A stretch of DNA of 64,000 nt from assembly GCF_036417845.1 (NCBI RefSeq), contig NC_089979.1, forward strand, positions 25,795,958 to 25,859,957, written 5' to 3'. A model generated the notes under the pieces. That model was not told the origin of the DNA and did not search any database. It saw only the letters and a program-made list of their open reading frames with translations. Numbering within the stretch: the first letter of the stretch is position 1; the number at the start of each line of letters is the position of its first letter. A program made the position numbers and the translations under genes. Shown here one piece after another: positions 1-13,720 of the stretch. Source of the stretch: Apteryx mantelli. Lineage: Eukaryota; Chordata; Aves; Apterygiformes; Apterygidae.

Positions 1-3000
1 CAAAAAGTCTCAAGTTTTCCATAGTTTTCCCCTTCTTTGTTTACTAGGGTACTGCCACAGACACTCTTCTATACTAAAGACAATATTTTTAACACTTAGT
101 TTTCCTCTTAGCCAAACCTATATGTAGCGATTTATTTTCAATTTACTCTCAGTGACTTCAGAAAAACATCCAAACTTTTATGTACTTGGACAGAAGGGTT
201 CTAAGCACGTAGCTTGCTTTCAAAAAAGGAATATACACTGATTCAGCTATAACATCTTTCTGTATCCTTAGAAATCAACAGGAACTGCTAGTCAAGCACT
301 GGATTTAATGGAAAAAGTTATGATCTTGTATAAAGACAAGCACCAGCAGTGGAGCAGTGATAAATGAATCTGTTCAGAATTCCTGGCATGTAGATGCTGC
401 GGAGTACATTTTGCTGAAACAGTTTCCATATCATGTTTGGCCTCATGAATGTTCAGTGATAGAGGCCAAATCCTCTCCCCAATCAAATCTCTGCAATTCC
501 CTTCAACTACATTGCAGCTTTCATCTGTTTTCTTGCATCAGATTTTTTCACAGGAGTTGAGTCTTGCCAAGCATCTTGAAGTTGTATTATCAAGAATGTT
601 TCAAGCACAAATCTCTTAGCCTCGTCACCAAAGACAAGCGTCTTTGCCCACATGCGTAAAGGGTTCCTTTACCCTAAATCCAAGGGAAAACTAGCGGTTT
701 TTCACCAGTTTGGGCTGTGATCTTGGCCTTTAAAGGTACCTCATAAACATAGGTGCTGAAGTGAAGTAGGGTTTGGCCTTTGGGAGAGGAATCAGTGTCA
801 GTAGGAGCCTGTGAAATGTTTCCAGGTGAAGAGAACAATCTTGAGCGTGTCCCCAGAACAGCCTGTTTGCAGGTCTTGGGAAAGTCAGCCCGTTACAACC
901 CACATTCGGAGACTGAAATTAGAGCCGTGCCTGGGTATGATCGCTGTTTCCATCACTGCCCTCCCCCGGGGTATCTACTCTTTCTTCCTTCCCTCTGAAC
1001 AGAATTGAATGGGAGAGCACTGTGGGTATGAACGGGCTAAACAAAGTGACAAGACCTCCCCAGAGGAGAAAAGACTAATGGAAAAAGAAAAGAGGACCAA
1101 AGGCAAAAATGGCAGGAGTGCAAGGGCTGAGGGCTCAGGGTACCAGAGGGGCACCTGGAGCAGATGACCCCATACAAAAAGTACCTAAGTCACCACAAAG
1201 CCCTTCAAGTGCCTTAGCTAGTTTGCTGCATGTCGTTAAAAGACCTTTCCTGTTGTTGTCCCGTGCGTTCCTGTACCTCTGTGCCAGTCAGCAAGTGTCC
1301 AAGGAACTGCTCCTCCGCTTGCCATCCTGGGCCCTGGGCAATTGCCCAGTTTGGCTCCAGGGAGGGCTGCTCCCTTCCTACTCCTGGGGGCTACAGGGCA
1401 GCTTGCAACTAGTAATGGCCCCAACTGAAAGCCAAGAGGGAGAGAAGATGTGTTTTTGCAACACTAACGTGTTATAAATCCTCATGTAGGCCAGCCAAGA
1501 TGGAAACACTCTGGAAATACCGCCCTGCCTGTGCTAGGAGCTTCGCCAGAGCAAGGATTGGCTTTTGTGGTGCCCAAACATATTCCGAGCTGAAGTCTCT
1601 TCTAAGAGAAGCTGAAGGCCAGAGATGGGAGTGGGGAAGGAGGGAAGCCTAGGGGAAAAAGCAGTTGATGGCCAGGAGAGAGGAAATGAGGAAGGTATTG
1701 TCCCTTTCCCTACCGAGAATGGGACTATTTTAGTTGAAGAGGGAACATCTGCGAAGTAGTTTTAAAATAATATCTCAAAACAGCTATGACTAGCAGACAT
1801 CAGTCAGGGCAAATCTGTCTTTAAATTTCAGGCACTAGAGAACTGTATTTCTGTTGTGTTTAAACCAATTCAGCTAACCTCAGTTAATTTCCATTGTTGA
1901 AGGAGTCTAAGAGTGGCAGGAAAGAAAGAAAAAAACAAGAGTCTACTGAAGAGATATGCGGAGAAAGAAAAAAACATTTTGAGGGGAAGAAAAAGAATGG
2001 ATAATAACTGACAGGAATAACAGAAAATATAGGCAGCGTAGTAATTTTTTGTATTTTTCTTTTATTTTTATAGAGATTCTGTGACCAGGATATTCTAACT
2101 ACCCACTTGTATTGTAACTATAACATACACACAGGACATAACAACCTAATCTTCTTGCTTTTCTTTGCATCACCTCTATGGGGAAAATGCCACAGCAAAA
2201 ACTTATTTGACATGTTGCCATATCTCTTTGTATTTTAAACCTGTCCAAGATGAAAAAGTGAAGCAGTTTGTTTGACTTGCAGAAGGGGTTTTGGCTTTCT
2301 CCCCATGAAAATACAATTATAAATTCCTCCTGCGTTTACTGCTGGCATATTATAAACAACTTGAGTCTGCTGATTACTTGGTTATATAAGAATTCTTGGG
2401 TTGTTTGAGAGTTAATACATCAGACACTGTATAAAAGTGACATGCCTATTTTTTAACATCTAAAATCCAAACTAAAGGAGATTTTTTCTGTTCTGCTGTT
2501 TTTTTATTGCCAGTTTGGGGAGAAGGAAAGAAAACTCTGGGGGTTCTTGCCTCATGCTCCCAAGCTGATTGCTTTCATGGCAATTTTTACCCATTTGCAG
2601 TTGGGCTGTGAGTATTCCTACTCTGTGACAGTGATGTCTGCCCACATTCAGATATTTAAAAATGTCAGTGTCCTTATTTAAACCTCTAGGGTTTAGCCTC
2701 TGCATTTGGTCCAAGATTCTGAAAATCTTGGTCTCTATCCTGATGCTTCTTGATGAATTGTAGGGCATGAAATAAACTACATTTTGATTATCCCATTTCA
2801 CCTTCGTTGTGGCACGCCACATTTTCCATCACAGATGGGAAAAAGACATGTGAATGAATGTAAGCCATTTATTGGTTTATGGTCACAAAGTCCTCAAGGG
2901 AGTGTTCCAAACCCAGAATGCTGGATTTGGTGTTTCAGTGAGTTAGCAGAAAGACATAGCTTCCTATTAACTACACCTCTAGAAGTGCTTAAAGAATGGT

Positions 3001-5220
3001 AAGCTTATCAAAGATGGGGGACAATCACATATATAAGTATTCTTATCAGACATTTTTTATGAACAACTTATTTATCAGAAACAAACTTTCTGAGATCATC
3101 TAAATGCAACTGTCATGCAAATTATCTGTATTGGGGTGACCCAGCTGAAGAATATAATTTCAGAAAACAGTACTAGCCCTTCCTATTGGTTCTACTGCAT
3201 TATGCTGTATTCTGTTGGTGTTCTATTTGTTCTATTTTGATGTATTCTTACAAGCCACACTTTTTTGCCTATTATTATTGACATATCAGGGCAAACCTGA
3301 GCCTTAGGTATTTGGGGAAGTGAGAGTAAAGATGTTATAAGTTTGTTTTTTCTGCAAGTTTCTCATAGGCTAAAGTTTTCTTTCTTTAAAGAAAAAGTAA
3401 AGCACAGGTAGTAACAGCAAAATGTACCCACAATGTCCTTTAAGATTGCTTCAGTTTAATAATGAAAGGAACACAGATATTGGTAGAAGACATGATCTGA
3501 ATGAACTAGCAGTCTTCATTCTTTCAGTCTGGTTTGTTGATTGTGGAATCAGTTTTTCTGATATAGGGACATTTGCCTAATCAGAAAGGGATGGAGACCA
3601 TTATATTCATTTGCTAGAGTCATTGAGCATCCAGCAATAGTTAGATATCTCTAGGTCACATTGGATTCTCATCAATACTCTAAACATATAAGGTATTTTG
3701 ACTGGGCCATAGATCCCATTTGATAGAATTTACAAGTGAGGCATAATATGTAACTTATTAAACTGATAGCTCAAGAATCAATTACCCATTGGTAAGAGGC
3801 TCATACAGCGAAGTAAGAACATACCAAAAAAGAATGGTTTTAAATAGATTCCTATAGTCAGGCTATGTGGTCCACAACATTGAATGAAGAGGCAGGAAAA
3901 CGTATTTTCTACCCTTGAGTCCACTATCAGCTATTTAACAGTATGTTTATTAGTATCATCACTATTTGTACAGCAGTATCACTTAGAAACTTTAAATATG
4001 GGGCCCCAGCTCAGTCGTTTCATAGCTAAGGTTCAGTTTCCCTATCTCATAGTAATATTTTAGAACCATGTTGTTAGGATGACATGGCAATGTTTGTTGA
4101 GCACTTTGAAGAAATAAAGCAATGTATTAAGGTATAAGAAGGGTTGTTATTTAGAAAAAACTTCATTATTTTTCAAAAGCAAACAATTTTGGCAAGATGA
4201 TAAAAGGAAGAAAGAAAGAGGGAGTGTAGGACTGAAGACAGTATGTTCATTTTCCTCTCACTAACCAGTAAACTCCTTAAGGAACACTATTTTCTTTCAT
4301 TCTCATTGTTCTATCACCCAGGCTCTTGCACTCAAGAGCAGTCATTTCATATCTGTATTTACACTTCTCAAGCCATACTCTCTGCTCATGCTTTTCAGCA
4401 CTTTATACATTTATTTAAGGATCAACTCAGGGCACTTATTCCTCTTATTAGGAAAACATATCACATTCACACATCACAGCCATAACTGCAAAGCTATTAT
4501 AAATCATAAGATATCACTGACATCCCCTCTTTCATCTTCACAAAGATGCAATGCTCTTTTCAGGGTTTTTGCTTTCACTTAGGCTGCTTTGCTACTTCCT
4601 CCTTGGGACTGAAATAAATAGTATTTCATTTCATTTCTCAGCCAATATATTTGTTTCCTCCTGATAACGCACAACAGCGTGATTGTTAGTTGTTGGTGTA
4701 CGCAGGTCAATCCAGGCATCCTAGGCAAACAAAAGCTATTCTGCAAGATGACTGCTTTATCAAAAGGCAATGCCCATACCGAAACCATTAATCTAATTTT
4801 AATATGTTCAAAATATTACATTATGTCTACCAGTAATATATTTATTGTACATTTTCTTTGTCTGTGTACTAGTTTGGGGCTGAAAATCAAGGAAATGCAA
4901 CTAACGGCATGACACTTGTGTGCTTTGAAGAATGGGATAAAATGTTGACCTTGCTTTCAGTGGGTTTATGCTGAATTCAAGTAGTATAGATCAGGTAAAT
5001 CTCCACTGAGAGCAATAAGTAATTCAAGCTAATGAAAAAGGCATAAGGAGTAACACTGAAAAGAGACAAAGTCAAGGATGGAAGGAGGATGTTTAGAGGA
5101 GAGGTCAGCAGGAAAGTGTCACAGGCAGCCAGAGGGGGATGAGAGTTGGAGGATGTGGCTACAGAGATGCAGAGAGGACTATTTAAAAATAAGAAAAAAC
5201 AAAGAAGATATTATCCATGT
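1..5220. other. Intergenic, AT-rich, no gene recognised
   Basis: No frame here resembles a protein, and short open frames on both strands lack splice context or family features. The interval is mostly unique AT-rich sequence. Positions 4950-5020 contain a short stretch (sense of 'gtaaatctccactgag') that faintly resembles the old palindromic reptile/bird repeats described at 26.3 and 61.3 kb, but it is too decayed to call. The 130 bases before the CR1 at 5221 are purine-rich. If synteny holds, this DNA lies between OSR2 and VPS13B. Confidence 0.6.
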
Positions 5221-5434
5221 CTTGTTCCATCTGAACATGAGGAAAAACTTCTTGACTGTGAGGGTGACAGAGCACTGGAACAGGTTGCCCAGAGAGGTTG
5301 TGGAGTCTCCTTCTCTGGAGATATTCAAAACACGCCTGGACGCAATCCTGTGCAATGTGCTTGAGGAGGGGAGTTGGACTAGATGATCTCCAGAGGTCCC
5401 TTCCAACCTCAGTGATTCTGTGATTCTGTGATTC
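5221..5434 (+). mobile_element. CR1 LINE, 5'-truncated 3' end
   Basis: This is the 3' end of an avian CR1 non-LTR retrotransposon in plus orientation. The sequence reads through the typical end of the reverse-transcriptase ORF and 3' UTR ('gagcactggaacaggttgcc', then 'gatctccagaggtccc'). It finishes with repeats of ATTCTGTG, the hallmark CR1 terminus, and has no poly(A) tail. Only about 214 bases remain, as expected for the usual 5' truncation. It lacks the short 'ctaggtgaccctg'-type segment present as reverse complement in the copy at 37.5 kb, so it has a small internal deletion. Divergence looks low to moderate. It is not coding-competent. Confidence 0.93.
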
Positions 5435-6964
5435 ATGTCGAGCCCTGTTGGTAATTCTGTAGCATACTGAAACTTCATCCACAAGTTGCTGCTTGTCTGC
5501 TTATTAAGTCAATCCACTTGCTTTTTAATCGCTGATGATCGTATTGCTGATGATAAGCATGTAAATGTTTTGTGGCAATACTGCGTGCCATTTGCTTACC
5601 TTCATTTAAAATATGATCCAGATCTGAAGTAAAAAGAGATTAATGAGACTCTACAGATCTTTTGAAATTTCTTTTTTGACTGATTATGAAAAATAGAAAT
5701 ATAATTTTAAAGAGGTGCTAAATTACCAAGAGCTTTAAACAAACAAGCAACAAACAGCACCATCTGGACAACACGGGTAAATTCAGCTACCGTGATTCAG
5801 TGGCTAGCATGTGACACAACTAGCTATACACTACTCTGACAAATTTCTTTGTATTTTCTGCTTAAATTGCCATAAAGTCAATTGCTTGTTCTTAGTCATC
5901 TGATTAAAAAAATTGCACATTAGCTAAAAAGTCTGATGTGTTCCATGAAGCTGGTCACCAGATACTGATTTGACTGTGTATTAAAAACATGCTGGAGATA
6001 AGCCGTTTGCCTGTCTTCCTGCCTAATAATAAAAAGTCCAATTACGTAAATTTGGTTAAGCCAATTTGTCTGGAATAGGAATTTAGTTTGTTTTAAAATG
6101 CACTTTCCAAAAGGATCCATTTCCTAATATATAAAGGGAAAATGGGCTCTTTTTGGATTAAAAAACATTATCTTCAGGGTTTGCAGCATTATGCCTCTAC
6201 TGTGTGAACCCAGTATTCACACAGGATTGTGTAATGGTACAAGTATTTGGCTGGAACAGCCAGCTTTATGATTGACTGGTGATATTCTACTGAAGAAGAT
6301 CTAAGTGAAGATAACATTTCCAAAAGAAAAATATTGCTGGCGCTTGACTACCTGTTCTGTACAGCATTTATTCGCACTTGTCAACTAACCAAAATAAAAC
6401 CTGTAATGCTGCCAATTTGTGACCTTCTTTGCTGTAAAATATTCTGTTACTAAATCAGCACTTCTTGCTGTCTATGTTTGTCTTAAACCTTTTTGTGAAA
6501 CAGTATCTACCTCCTTAGAGCCATTTACTGCTCTTTCTGTGTACGCAATGAGAGTTCTGTGCAAAGATCAAGGGGACATTAGGTGTAGTTACATCCAGGT
6601 GATAGTGATGTGGGGTTTACTTTAGGGTTGCTCATTTATTAGGATACATTTTGTGTGTTCTCACTGAAGGACAGCTCAGCGGTATTGGAGCCTGAACTCA
6701 TTGTTCTCAACATTTAAATGCTTTCTACACAGAATACTTAGGATGAGCTGGGTAAATGTTTTGAGGTTTTTTAAGGTAATGAGTTAAAGACACATGAAAC
6801 TACAGTTATATTTTACCAGTTTAATATAGCTGTAAACTGTAACACCTGATTTATCCTGATGAAATAATGAGAAGATGTAAAGTTTCTCAGAGTAATCTGT
6901 GATGAATAGGAAGTATTTTTGCCTATGGCTATATTGCGCTAGGGTATGATTAAATCAGAGCTCA
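5435..6964. other. Intergenic, nothing recognised
   Basis: Unique AT-rich sequence between two CR1 copies. No RNA gene, coding region or clear repeat was seen on either strand. Confidence 0.55.
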
Positions 6965-7900
6965 TAAATTATGAAGTCAGAAGGGACCACTATGATCATC
7001 TGGCTCGGCCTCTTTTATAATACAAGCCACGGGACTTCCCTGAATTAATTCCTGTTTGAACTGGAGCACAAAGTTTAGAGAAGCAGTCAATCTCGGTTAA
7101 AATATTTCCAGTGATGGAGAGCCCACAGCAACTCTCAGTGAATTGTTTCAAGGAATAACTCTTCTCACCCTTACATTTTTGTGCTGTATTTTTATTTTTA
7201 ATTTGCCTTGATTCAGCTTCCATCAATTAAACCCTATTATGCCTTTGTCTGCTAGACTAACTCTGATTATCCCTGCCATAGATACTTACAGAATGTGATC
7301 ATCTCATCTCTTAGCCTATTCCTTCTTAACATAACAGATTAAACTCTACTTTTATAATCTTTAGTCTATTGCTTTAAGATTTGTTCTCAGCTCCTTTAAT
7401 GAGCCTCATGACTCTTCTCCATAGTCCGTGTAATCTATCAGCATCCTTTACGGATTGGGAATATCTGAAATGGACTCTTTTCCATCAGGACTCTTACCCG
7501 TGCTAAGTGCAGCAGTCACATCAGCTTCCTTGCTCTCCATAACTGTTCCTGGCCATATACTTTTAGGATCCCTTTTGGCTGCCATGTTTATTGAGAAGTT
7601 ACATTCAGCAAGTTAACGACCCTCATCTCTGAAGTCTTTTTCAGAGCCACTTTTTCATAGGACAATCTCTCCATCTTATAAATATAGGGAATATTTTAAT
7701 TGTTAATTATTAATTTCACACTTAGGCAAGTAAAAGAGCCTGAATTATTTTTTGCAGCCAGTTTACAGAGTCATTCACATCTGTCTGTCTCTTCATTATT
7801 TAACATTCCTCCCAGAAAATTTGAGTCCCATGCAAGCTTAACCAGCAGTGATTTAATGTTATCTGCCAGTATTTGATGATCAATACAAATGCCAGTCACT
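6965..7900 (-). mobile_element. Old CR1-family LINE, about 940 bp
   Basis: A long, heavily mutated CR1-type LINE in minus orientation. Recognisable blocks in plus-strand order are 'gaagtcagaagggaccacta' with 'tgatcatctgg', 'agtgatggagagcccac', 'tatgcctttgtctgctaga', 'gtgatcatctcatctcttag', 'tctttttcagagccact', and 'tcttcattatttaacattcc' followed by 'cagtgatttaatgtt'. These occur in the same order in ancient CR1 copies of turtles, crocodilians and birds, so the copy keeps the 3' UTR and part of the RT-domain region. It is full of stops and indels and predates the copies at 5.2 and 37.5 kb. The far end is approximate. The call rests on remembered family structure, not an alignment. Confidence 0.75.
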
Positions 7901-8172
7901 AGGTTTAGTGATGATAGCTACAACAGCAATGCAATGAATACGAATTAATTACTTTATTTTCAGCAACATAATGCAGGTAAAAAAAAAAAAAATTGGTTCC
8001 CTCCAGGCCTTGCATGTAAAAACAAAAAGGCAACAGTCAGAGGTTAAATAAAATTTTTACATGTTATGAGTAATTTATAAGTAAAAAATGTATACTAGAA
8101 GAGACTTTAACTTCTTTATATAGGAAAATTATTATATCCAGTCTGAACATAGCTGGACATGGGTGCCAGAAA

Positions 8173-8524
8173 GAATTCCTCTCACTGCCTGACTTCCTTG
8201 TGTACGTCCCTGCAGACGTTTCTGTAGAACAGCTTCAGTACTTAGCAAAGCAAAAGGATTGAACTTCAGGTGCTCCACTCAAGAATAAATCAACTGGAAA
8301 CAGGAAGAGAACAGCTAAATCCGCAGCTCCACCCAGTCGTGCACCAACAAGCAGAACTCGCTCCCCACCTTGCTGCGGTGCAGCTGAAGGCCCTGGAAGG
8401 AGGAATGTCCCCAAAGCCACCTCTCTGGTACCATCTGCCCCAGGAGATCCAGAGGAGCTTAGAAGCTCACAGGGAGAAGAGGGGGTGCCTGCAGGCGGGT
8501 TTCACCAAATCCCCATGGGAGTGA
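8173..8524 (+). pseudogene. Coding-like relic, two frames joined by a frameshift
   Basis: I do not recognise the protein. Two overlapping frames read like real protein sequence. From 8173 to 8259 one frame gives a stretch containing LPDFLVYVPADVSVEQLQYL and ends at a TGA at 8260. From 8246 to 8521 the frame shifted by one base gives a polar, Leu/Gln/Glu-rich stretch (for example ELQVLHSRINQLETGREQL), then a basic, Pro-rich tail, ending at TGA 8522-8524. Both read as one coiled-coil-like segment if a single extra base lies near 8256. GC content is higher than in the flanks and there are no other stops. It could be a processed pseudogene fragment, a decayed exon, or chance. It has no ATG of its own in the second frame (it opens with GTG). 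No poly(A) remnant or target duplication was identified. Confidence 0.4.
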
Positions 8525-11500
8525 AAGCCTGGGACCACTCATTTTAGAGCAAGGCTAGAGAGAGAGTCAAGGCAATTCAGCAGCCCAGCAGTATTCCTTC
8601 TGCCCTGCATGTTGTCTTCTCTAGCCAAGTGCCTCCTCCAAGTATGTCAGCATCCTGATACCACCTTAGATGATAATATCGGTGATTCCTGAGTTGCAAA
8701 GGCACCAATGTAAGCCAGCCACCCATCCCTCAGAGATGAGTCAAGCTTGTGCTAAAGCCTGTTCTTGTGTATATTCATCATTGTTGCCTGAAATATTTAG
8801 ATTAAAGCTGAGGTAGGTATCACTTATGATGTTGTCATTATATTTCCTGCGGCAGCACTGATGTGCCTTTAGTTCATAAATATTATTGATATCAGCCAAC
8901 AATGCAGGGTAAGGATCGGCAGGTGTTATACAGTAAATTATCACGTGATAATATCCCCTATAGGGATATATTTATCCTAGTGCCCCATTTACTATATTTA
9001 TTTGAGATACCAAAATTAAGTGCAAATACCATGGCCAATTTACATGCTTAGCTTTCTGTAACACTCCCTTGAAGTTATGAAGTCATTAGCATCATATATA
9101 TTTTATCATTTTTAACACCATCTCTTCTTCTCTCTCTTTTTTTTTTTTTTATTATCATGCATGGGATCTAAAGTATTTTCCTGTGGGCTTGGGAGAGTTG
9201 TTGTTCCACACTGTGCTGCAGCACAGGGTCTTGGATGTACCTGTGGGAGTTTAATGAGTGTTTGTCTTCTGACAGTGCCAAGAGGCTGTCTTGCACTCAG
9301 CCTTACTGGTGGCTAGCGTTTCTCCATGTAGTGCTGATCATACCTCAGTGGATTTAGATTTCACCATCCTTCATAGCCACCATGCCAAAGTCCTGTTGTT
9401 GTAATTATAACATCTCAGAAAAATATACACTTGCCTACTGCTGTATTCTATCAGCACGAAATCACTTCTTCAGTGCCCTGAGTTTTTTCAAGATCACAGT
9501 TTATCCTGGGGAGATAATCTGATTACAACAAGGTCTCCTGTTTAGCAGGCAGTTAGGTTTTTGGTGGTAGGGAGTTTTCAGCTTTGCAGAAGTATCATTC
9601 TTCTTCATCACCCTGCCGACCACTGGTGATAGCAACACTGGGGCTACAGACACAGGAGTGTGCAGACAACATTGTGTGCAGCCTCTGGAGCTGCTCAGGC
9701 TGTCGGTGCACATATTCCTCCATTCAGGAATGACTGACTATATATTTTCTTTGCTTTTTGCAGAGATATGGTCTCACACTGTGTTCAGGTGATTGCAATG
9801 GATCAATTTAACACACCCTTGTATTAAGTTATTGCTTCTCAGTTGAGAGACAGACTCAATTCACAATATGCAGCATGAAAGCAAAGTTAAATGGGCTAGG
9901 TTTACATTGACTGGGACAGTGCTTTAACTTTGCACTTGTATTTGAAGCAGATTTATAAACAGCTACCGTGTAAGCCATTTCTAGCTCAAAATCGTAACTT
10001 ATTTTGGTGCATTTGCTCAAAAGGTCCATTCCTGCTATGCTCTGAAGTTTGCTAGGGATGCTGCAGTTTTTCTTAGTCTCTTTTGCTGTTTGGACCACAT
10101 TTTCCCACGTCTCACATCTGCTCACCAAGTTCCTGGATATCCTTGATGTAGTTTGGCCAATTTGCTGTGTCTCTGGCTCTCCAGATAGAGACTTCTATTC
10201 CATAATGGCTCAGCTTTATTCTTCAGAGTTTCTATTTTCAGTCATCCAGCTGCCTTTAGATACACTATCTTCTATGCCCAATTCATCTTGATAGCTCCAA
10301 TATTCTTGAGAGGCAAGCAAAGTTTTTCCCTGATGTCTGGCTATTCTATCAGATAGACACAAGCACTTGTAAATCTCTGTCTTGCAAAGTTTGTTTTCAG
10401 ATATTTTCCAAAACCCTGCTTTAAAGCCAGCTGTATAAGAATAAAAAGGAAAACTACGCACTTTGCACATACACCAGGCAGAGGCACCGATTCACTTTTT
10501 TTTCTTTTTTTTAACTCTGGTTGAAAATGTTGATTTATAGTTGGATTTTCTATCAGTAAGAGTATTTCTTTTTCATTTTCTGTATTTTCATGCTGCAGGA
10601 CTGCTTGGGCCCAAAATTAAATCTGTATATACAGAGGTAGGCTAGTTTTGCAGTGTCAGATGCTTCTGTTGAAAATTGTTCACGACTTTGCGTCCTTAAA
10701 TAGACACATGCAACTGTATCACAAGACATTCTTTCCAGTCCATGGTTTTCTTACCTGTTGGTAACCTTGACACAAAAGCTATGGGGTATTTCTATCTTTG
10801 GTGTAATGTCTCAATCCTGTTTCAGTAGCATTGTCTTATATGAATGCCTCTTGGTTAGAGTCATTACATTAAATGTATGAGATGCATTCCTTGGTATGTT
10901 TGATGGCAGCATCATGTTGAGGTTCATTTTTTCTTATAATACCTTCCTCCAGTAGCTGCCCCAAGAGTTTCTTGAGCATTCAAGAGACTTGGAAGAAACA
11001 TCAAGAGACATTTTTCATATTCTAGTAAGAGAAAGGAGAAAAATAGTGTGGAAAAGCATGAACATAAGTAATAAAAACATATGTAAATAAGAACATGAGT
11101 ATGTACAAGAATGTCATGGAAAAAAAAAAAGCCAGTGCTATAGGACTGTGGAGCACAGAGATTCCCTGTTCAAACCAGATGTTCTGCTGTTATTTGTATT
11201 CATGGTCCTCTGTTTAGGAACAGGAATCTAGAATGCAGCCACAATTTTTGCTTTTTGTTTGTTTTTCTATTTATTGCTTCTGAAGGTCCAGATGCACTCC
11301 TATTTCCTTTTAGCCTTCATGCATAGAAAGAGAAAGGGCTAAAAGCAGGCAGCAGTCGGCCTTCCTTCCTTCTTGTGTATCATCTACTGCTCTTGCCCAC
11401 CGAGCACTGCCTGGCAGGCGGATTCTCCAATGCATTGGCTCCACGCTGAGTGCTGCAGCAATCCCTGAGTGAGCAGTGTGCCACAGCAGCAAGCTGACAT

Positions 11501-13019
11501 GGCACAGGTCTCTGCTGTGCCAGACAGGGTCTGGCAGCAGAACAGTGTAAGGTGGAACTAGTTCATTCAGGCACATTTCTACTGCTCATGAATTCGCACC
11601 AGCTCAGGCAGAAGTTTCTTCATCTGCAGTGTAGACTTGTCCTAGGACATTGCTTAATACACAAGACTAAATGCTTTTATGGGGCGTTCTGTGAGTTTAG
11701 ATGTTAGGGATATACTGTGTACCTGCTTTTTCACACACACAGTAGAGGAGGAAGCTACTGGTTTGCAGGTTTTAAAACAAAGCAGTACCAAGCTCCCAAA
11801 AAACCCCCCTGGGCCAGAGTCTCTCCTGTGGCATAGCTGGCATACAGGTGAACCAGCCTGGAAGCTGCTTACCATAAAAGAAATTGGGTGACTGTTAAAA
11901 AGAATATGACATCATTTTATGCAAATAATAACTAGATGTTTAGAAGGTGGCTGGTATTTCATTCTGAAATACAAACACTTGATTCATGTTTAGTCCAGTT
12001 GCTATCAATAATTTGCCATAGATGTCTGTAAAAGAAGTACTGGCTCTCAGTGCTGGTTTCTATGTCAATCCTACTTTCTGCTCCTGCTTTATTTGTAAGA
12101 TAGAAACACTCTGGGGCTCCCAGAACACAAGAAAAGTGTGAGTCTTTCAACATTACTTGCTGACAAGCATGGACAGCTTCCCTGACTGGCATGATAAGCT
12201 AAGGCTACCTCTAAACTGCTGGACCTGGAAGCACTCTGGAGTTCCTGAAATGAGGTAAGCAACATATCTGTATAGGAACCCCATGTCAAATTGAGACTTC
12301 AGTACATATCACTTTCCTCCTCGGCTCCATTAGACTGAGTTTCCATCAGAAAGCAAGCTAGGCACCCTGTCCAGAAGATAGCTGCCTTGTGCTCTGAGGA
12401 ACTAAGACGCTGGGGCACACCATGATGCACACTGGCCAGGATGTGAGTTGGTGAGCCTTTCTGTGTCACTCAGCCAGCCCTGGGAGAGGCGGGGTCGCAG
12501 CATTGTAGCATTTGCACCTCAATCATGAGTCAAAGCAGAATCCAGAGAGTTGGTCTTGCCCTTCCTTGTAATGTTTTGAGGAACTTGACTTCTGTCTTGA
12601 AACTGCTCTTATCCTGGGAATGTTCTTTTTTTTATTTACAATAATTTTAGATTTAGTTCCTTCTCTGACATGCCTGAGGGCAAGTACAGAAGCATAAAAA
12701 CAAGTGTTGCAGAAACATGCTATGAATACTGCCCTCTGAAAGGCCAAAGGAGCTTTCTCCTAAGATCAAGTAAGGATACTGGTCCAAGCCAGTTCCTCAG
12801 CAAGATCCTACAAAATCCTGCTTTTCAAAATGGAAAATGCCCTTTGCTCTTTTCAAGGGGAAAAAAAAAATCAAAAAACCTCTCCTGAGATAACAAGGAG
12901 AACTTTTCCAAGCTGAAGGAGCAAACCCACTCCCCTGTGACACTCTGCCAGCTACTTTCAATTGAGCTGATACCTTATCACTTCAAACCTGAAACTCTTT
13001 ATTTAAAAGTAATCTGAGG
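8525..13019. other. Intergenic, no gene recognised
   Basis: Mostly unique sequence with short A and T runs (for example 9138-9150 and 10497-10511). The frame at 11310-11576 on the minus strand sits in a GC-richer patch but shows no family features. No RNA gene or clear transposon was identified. Confidence 0.5.
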
Positions 13020-13720
13020 ATGGATCAATAAGGAGAGGAGAAAATACATGAGAATGGAGGTTCTGTGCATACGTGGAGAAGAGACCTGGAAGAAAGTGGG
13101 GTACATGTGTTGAAGAGAGGTTGAACATGTGTTTTTGTAGGAAGTTGTATTGCAATTCCCACATAAACTGGTCTGGCATGGAACCAGCAAGCAGGGTTTG
13201 AATAGATTTGTGGAGCCTGCATGTATGAACACATATTGGGAAAATCTTTGTGTATCCACATATTTGTTTCAGTTTTGAAGTGCTGGCTTAATGCAAGATC
13301 ATAGGAGAGAATGAGAGTGCGTGCAAGTGAAAGGGAAGGCGAGGGAAAGGCTGCGTCTGTGAATATGCCAGCAGAGCATATATATAATTTGTAGCATGAG
13401 CAGAAGCTAGCATAGAAGACCTCTATGGGGATGAAAGTATGATGAAACATCTGGGTGAAAAGATGAATAAAGCACATGAAGAGGGAGACAAAGGAACACA
13501 GGAAAGGGGAAGAGTGATCCAGGCAGAGAGGGCGAGATAGAACACAAAAGAATGAGATGAAAAGCAGAAGAAAACAACCGTTGAATATTGTAAGAAAATG
13601 ACACTCAAGAGGAAACAGATCTTAAAAGATAGATAAAATGATAAGAAATTTAAAAGGCAAGAAAAAGTGTGAAGATGTTGAAGAAGAAACACTAAGAACA
13701 TGAAATCAATTTTAAAAATT
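13020..13720. repeat. Purine-rich (A/G) asymmetric tract
   Basis: The plus strand is strongly enriched in A and G with few C and T residues over about 700 bases, densest at 13420-13700. The two longest open frames of the upstream interval lie on its complement, and their predicted proteins are simply Phe/Leu/Ser/Cys-rich, as expected of any pyrimidine-rich strand. I read this as low-complexity sequence, not a gene. A similar tract follows at 14205-14520 and another at 22930-23240. Confidence 0.65.

Noticed and set aside
5078..5484. Frames on both strands over about 5.1-5.5 kb
   Set aside because: They are produced by the CR1 fragment and its flank, not a host gene.
11310..11576. 88-codon minus-strand frame in a GC-richer patch
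   Set aside because: No family resemblance, no splice signals, and the residue pattern (Leu/His/Ser mix) is not protein-like.
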